Source: Bradyrhizobium sp. (GTDB lineage: Bacteria; Pseudomonadota; Alphaproteobacteria; Rhizobiales; Xanthobacteraceae). Taken from it: 33,944 bases of DNA. A program made the translations under genes and the position numbers. The notes below the pieces were generated by a model. That model was not told the origin of the DNA. It made no database searches and saw nothing but the letters and a program-made list of their open reading frames with translations. Below are positions 31,005 through 33,944 of the stretch, piece by piece; the stretch's first letter is position 1, and every line of letters starts with the position of its first letter. Where the stretch lies: positions 1-33,944 of the forward strand of contig NZ_JADGRI010000012.1 in assembly GCF_017881085.1 (NCBI RefSeq), in the 5' to 3' direction.

Positions 31005-32354
31005 TCAGCCGGCCGGCTGGCCGGCCAGATACTGTTCGAGCCAGTGGATGTGATAGTCGCCGTCAATGATGGCGGGTTCGCGGACCAGGGCCCGGAACAG
31101 CGGCAGCGTGGTCTCGATACCTTCCACCACCATCTCGTCCAGCGCCCGGCGCAGCCGCATCAGGCACTCCTGTCTCGTCTTGCCGTGTACGATCAGCTTG
31201 CCCACCAGCGAATCATAATAAGGCGGGATGACGTAGCCCTGGTAGACCGCGGAATCGATCCGCACCCCGAGGCCGCCCGGCGGGTGGTATTGCAGGATCT
31301 TGCCCGGCGAGGGCCGGAAGGAGACGGGGCTTTCGGCGTTGACTCGGCATTCGATGGAGTGGCCGTTGATCACGACCTCATCCTGCGTCACCGGCAGGTC
31401 GCCCCCGGCGGCGATGCGGATCTGCTCCAGCACGAGGTCGATATCGGTGATCATCTCTGTGACGGGATGTTCGACCTGGATGCGGGTGTTCATCTCGATG
31501 AAATAGAATTCGCCGTCCTCGTAGAGGAATTCCACGGTGCCGACGCCGAGATATTTCATCTCCTGCATCGCCCTGGCGCAGGTTGCGCCGATCTTCTTGC
31601 GCGCCGTGGCATCGAGCGCGGGCGAGGGGCCTTCTTCCCAGACCTTCTGATGGCGCCGCTGCAGCGAGCAGTCGCGCTCGCCAAGATGGATCGCGCCGCC
31701 GCGGCCGTCCCCGAGCACCTGGATTTCGATGTGGCGCGGCTTCTGCAGGTATTTTTCCAGATAGACCGAGGCGTCGCCGAAGGCCGATTTGGCTTCGTTG
31801 GATGCGGTGGACAGCGCCAGCATCAAATCCTCGGCGCTCTGCGCGACCTTCATGCCCCGCCCGCCGCCGCCCGACGCCGCCTTGACCAGCACCGGAAAGC
31901 CGATGGCTTGCGCAATCCCCATCGCGTCGTCGTCGGGCCCGACCGCGCCGTCGGAGCCGGGCACCACTGGAATGCCGAGCTTCTTTGCCGTCTTCTTGGC
32001 CTCGATCTTGTCGCCCATCAGGCGGATGTGCTCGGCCTTGGGTCCGATGAAATGCAGATTGTGCTCGGCGAGGATTTCGGCGAACCGGGCGTTTTCCGAC
32101 AGAAAGCCGTAGCCCGGATGCACCGCGTCCGCGCCGGTGATCTCGCAGGCCGCCAGCAGCGCCGGCACATTGAGATAGCTGTCCTTTGACGGCGGCGGGC
32201 CGATGCAGACGCTTTCGTCGGCAAGCCGCACATGCATGGCATCGGCGTCGGCGGTGGAATGCACCGCGACGGTGGCGATACCGAGTTCCTTGCACGCGCG
32301 CAGAACACGCAGGGCAATCTCGCCGCGATTGGCTATCAGGATTTTGTCGAACAT
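31005..32354 (-). CDS. accC: Acetyl-CoA carboxylase, biotin carboxylase subunit
   Basis: A 449-aa enzyme that carboxylates biotin on AccB with ATP and bicarbonate, the first half-reaction of malonyl-CoA synthesis. Motifs: N-terminal ILIANRGEIALRVLRACKEL, ATP-grasp loop KAASGGGGRGMKVAQS, GDASVYLEKYLQKPRHIEIQ, ERDCSLQRRHQKVWEE, and EMNTRIQVEHPVTEMIT with the metal and substrate residues. Length is normal. It is 24 bases downstream of accB. Around its stop codon lie near-perfect 9-base repeats of CAGGCCGGG (30978-31003). Confidence 0.97.
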   Translation of the reverse strand: MFDKILIANRGEIALRVLRACKELGIATVAVHSTADADAMHVRLADESVCIGPPPSKDSYLNVPALLAACEITGADAVHPGYGFLSENARFAEILAEHNLHFIGPKAEHIRLMGDKIEAKKTAKKLGIPVVPGSDGAVGPDDDAMGIAQAIGFPVLVKAASGGGGRGMKVAQSAEDLMLALSTASNEAKSAFGDASVYLEKYLQKPRHIEIQVLGDGRGGAIHLGERDCSLQRRHQKVWEEGPSPALDATARKKIGATCARAMQEMKYLGVGTVEFLYEDGEFYFIEMNTRIQVEHPVTEMITDIDLVLEQIRIAAGGDLPVTQDEVVINGHSIECRVNAESPVSFRPSPGKILQYHPPGGLGVRIDSAVYQGYVIPPYYDSLVGKLIVHGKTRQECLMRLRRALDEMVVEGIETTLPLFRALVREPAIIDGDYHIHWLEQYLAGQPAG

Positions 32355-32378
32355 CGCAGCGCCTGACGTTGACGAATT

Positions 32379-32861
32379 CTATTCAATGATGACCAGCGGC
32401 TCGCCAAATTCGACCGGCTGGCCGTCCTCGACGAGAATCTGCGTCACGGTGCCCGCACGCGGCGACGGAATCTGGTTCATCGTCTTCATCGCTTCGATGA
32501 TCAGGAGCGTCTGTCCGACCGACACCTTGGAGCCGACTTCGATGAACGGCTTGGCGCCGGGCTCGGACGCCCAATAGGCGGTGCCGACCATCGGCGAGGG
32601 CACCACGCCCGGGTGTTTTGCCATATCGGCAACGGCCGCAGGCGTGACGCCCGCGGTCGCCGGCGCTGCGGCGGGTTGATAGCCCGTGGGCACCGATGCA
32701 GCGATACTGATGTTGCGCGCGACCCTTACCCGCAGGCCGGCGCGCTCGATCTCGATCTCGCTGAGATTGGTCTCGTCCAGCAGCAGCGCGAGTTCGCGGA
32801 TGAGCGCGCTGTCGTCGCTTTTGGATTTTGCGGCTGTCTTGTCGTCAGGCTGGCGCGCCAT
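32379..32861 (-). CDS. accB: Acetyl-CoA carboxylase biotin carboxyl carrier protein
   Basis: A 160-aa carrier that shuttles carboxybiotin between AccC and the carboxyltransferase. Residues 1-80 are the helical and Ala/Pro-rich linker region. The biotinyl domain (about 85-160) has [20 protein letters not shown], including the thumb-type insertion typical of bacterial AccB, and biotinylated Lys126 in [20 protein letters not shown] instead of EAMKMMN is normal in this group. It lies between aroQ (45 bases upstream) and accC. Confidence 0.97.
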   Translation of the reverse strand: MARQPDDKTAAKSKSDDSALIRELALLLDETNLSEIEIERAGLRVRVARNISIAASVPTGYQPAAAPATAGVTPAAVADMAKHPGVVPSPMVGTAYWASEPGAKPFIEVGSKVSVGQTLLIIEAMKTMNQIPSPRAGTVTQILVEDGQPVEFGEPLVIIE

Positions 32862-32906
32862 GATCTTGATCCGGAACTTTCTTCAGGGGAATGACGGGCG
32901 GATATA

Positions 32907-33389
32907 TCAGGCTTTTGCCTTGGCGCCGATCCTGGCGGCAAGACCGGAGATCGCGAGCCGGTAACCGTCGATGCCGAAGCCGCAAAGCGTCGCGAACGCG
33001 GCGCGGGCGGTGAAGGAATGGTGACGGAAACTCTCGCGGGCGTAGATATTGCTGATGTGCACTTCGACGGTGGGAATTTTCACCGCCGCCAAAGCGTCGT
33101 GCAGGGCGATCGAGGTGTGCGAATAACCGCCGGCGTTGATGACGATCCCGGCGGCCTTTTGGGCATGGGCCTCGTGGATGAAATCGATCAGTTCGCCCTC
33201 GCGATTGGACTGCCGGCAATCGGCCTTCAGCCCGAACTGCGCCGAGGTGTCGGCGCAAAGCTTTTCCACGTCGGCGAGCGTCGCATGGCCGTAGGTCTCG
33301 GGCTCACGGGTCCCCAGCAAATTGAGGTTCGGACCGTTGAGCACGTAGATCGTATCGGCAGGGCTTTTGTCGGCAAGGCTTTTGGCCAT
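32907..33389 (-). CDS. aroQ: 3-dehydroquinate dehydratase, type II
   Basis: A 160-aa dodecamer-forming enzyme that dehydrates 3-dehydroquinate to 3-dehydroshikimate in the shikimate pathway. Motifs are [20 protein letters not shown] with catalytic Arg28 and Tyr33, [34 protein letters not shown], and [18 protein letters not shown] with His111. An 11-residue N-terminal extension before IYVLNG is slightly longer than usual. It is the first gene of aroQ-accB-accC, a conserved order in Rhizobiales and other proteobacteria. Confidence 0.97.
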   Translation of the reverse strand: MAKSLADKSPADTIYVLNGPNLNLLGTREPETYGHATLADVEKLCADTSAQFGLKADCRQSNREGELIDFIHEAHAQKAAGIVINAGGYSHTSIALHDALAAVKIPTVEVHISNIYARESFRHHSFTARAAFATLCGFGIDGYRLAISGLAARIGAKAKA

Positions 33390-33576
33390 TCAAATCCCGG
33401 CAATGTGGGCTGTGGGTGGCCGGGGTTATAGGTAACAACAGGCCCAAGGGGAAGCCTTTAGGCCCCGTTGGACGCGCCCAAATGCCTTATCCATTTCGTA
33501 AAAACCTGTGCAGAACCCACTGAAATCGCTTGTTAACCAATGTTCAGAGATAGCTGTGGGGCCGCCGCAAGCGTCC

Positions 33577-33608
33577 CAAGATAAGGGGCGGGCATCGCTG
33601 CCCGCCCC
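33577..33608 (-). terminator. Terminator of the DUF1236 gene
   Basis: A perfect 10-bp stem, GGGGCGGGCA (33585-33594) with TGCCCGCCCC (33599-33608) and a TCGC loop. Read leftward it is followed by TTATCTT. It lies 37 bases past the DUF1236 stop. Confidence 0.7.
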
Positions 33609-33645
33609 GAACTCGTTTCCGTGGTCTCTTTTAGACTTCCAGCTC

Positions 33646-33944
33646 TTAGGCTTCCAGCACGGCCACGATCTCGAGCGTCCGCGGGTCCACCACGATGATC
33701 TGGTCGCGAACCAGGAAGAACTCATAACCGCGCCATTCCGGATAAACCGTCACGACTTCCGCCGGGAGCGGGTGGAACGACACTTCGCGCGGCACGCGGG
33801 TACCGACCGAGATCGAGAAGTTGACGTTGTTGACGGGCGCAATGCGCTGATCCCGGATCACCGTGGTGATCTTGGTGCGCTGCTCGGTCGAAAGCTTCGC
33901 GGCGGCGCCGGCCTGGCCGGTGGTGGTCTGTGACTTGGTTTCCG
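33646..33944 (-). CDS. DUF1236-domain protein, C-terminal part
   Basis: The last 99 codons of a gene that continues beyond the right edge. The visible end is typical of DUF1236 proteins of Rhizobiales: LSTEQRTKITTVIRDQRIAP, then VNFSISVGTRVPREVSFHPL, VVTVYPEWRGYEFFLVRDQI and IVVDPRTLEIVAVLEA. These are usually secreted proteins with a signal peptide and a low-complexity N-terminal half, which would lie outside the window; the upstream QTTTGQAGAAAK fits that. Function is unknown. Confidence 0.88.
   Translation of the reverse strand, partial: ETKSQTTTGQAGAAAKLSTEQRTKITTVIRDQRIAPVNNVNFSISVGTRVPREVSFHPLPAEVVTVYPEWRGYEFFLVRDQIIVVDPRTLEIVAVLEA

Overview
The window looks like chromosome of a Bradyrhizobiaceae-type alphaproteobacterium (Bradyrhizobium, Rhodopseudomonas or Afipia are the closest in feel). 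The DNA is uniformly GC-rich. It carries an NDUFA12-type complex I subunit, DUF2155, BA14K and DUF1236 proteins and an aroQ-accB-accC-aat neighbourhood, all typical of that group. Palindromic intergenic repeats of the kind common in these genomes are also present. The genus assignment is inferred from gene content only.

Layout. 1-1500: a P4-type tyrosine integrase followed by a coupled, truncated small basic ORF; this is the edge of an integrated element that continues to the left. 1512-2672: a BA14K-like secreted glycine-rich protein divergent from the NDUFA12 homologue. 3100-5000: a divergent pair, an isonitrile-hydratase-like DJ-1/PfpI enzyme and a GlxA-type AraC regulator. 5000-11500: a TonB-dependent receptor divergent from a large membrane protein fused to a spermidine-synthase-like domain, then a 2OG-Fe(II) oxygenase-like protein and a small secreted protein. 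11567-17002: a secreted PHP-like metallophosphoesterase divergent from a tightly overlapped four-gene operon (membrane-anchored peptidyl-prolyl isomerase-like protein plus three consecutive HupE/UreJ-like membrane proteins). 17196-25752: a BASS-type transporter, two secreted phosphatase/phosphodiesterase-superfamily enzymes, an HSL-type esterase, and a decayed stretch (21.2-22.5 kb) of small ORFs and gene fragments. 26112-33944: housekeeping DNA with DUF2155, aat, a three-gene phosphorelay operon, accC, accB, aroQ and a truncated DUF1236 gene.

How the genes may work together. The best candidate for an undescribed system is 5.0-17.0 kb. It combines an outer-membrane TonB receptor, a polyamine-synthase-like fusion, a possible Fe(II)/2OG enzyme, a secreted metal-dependent PHP-like protein with a His/Asp-rich tail, and a PPIase plus three HupE-family (nickel/cobalt permease-like) proteins. 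All three HupE proteins are predicted to start with histidine after signal-peptide cleavage. A metal or metal-chelate acquisition and processing locus is a reasonable hypothesis. The link between the 5-11 kb and 11.5-17 kb halves rests on proximity only. The housekeeping block (aroQ-accB-accC, then HK-RR-RR/HK, then aat) reads leftward in what may be one or two transcription units.

No rRNA, tRNA or CRISPR array was recognised. All functional calls are from reading sequence motifs; no database search was possible.
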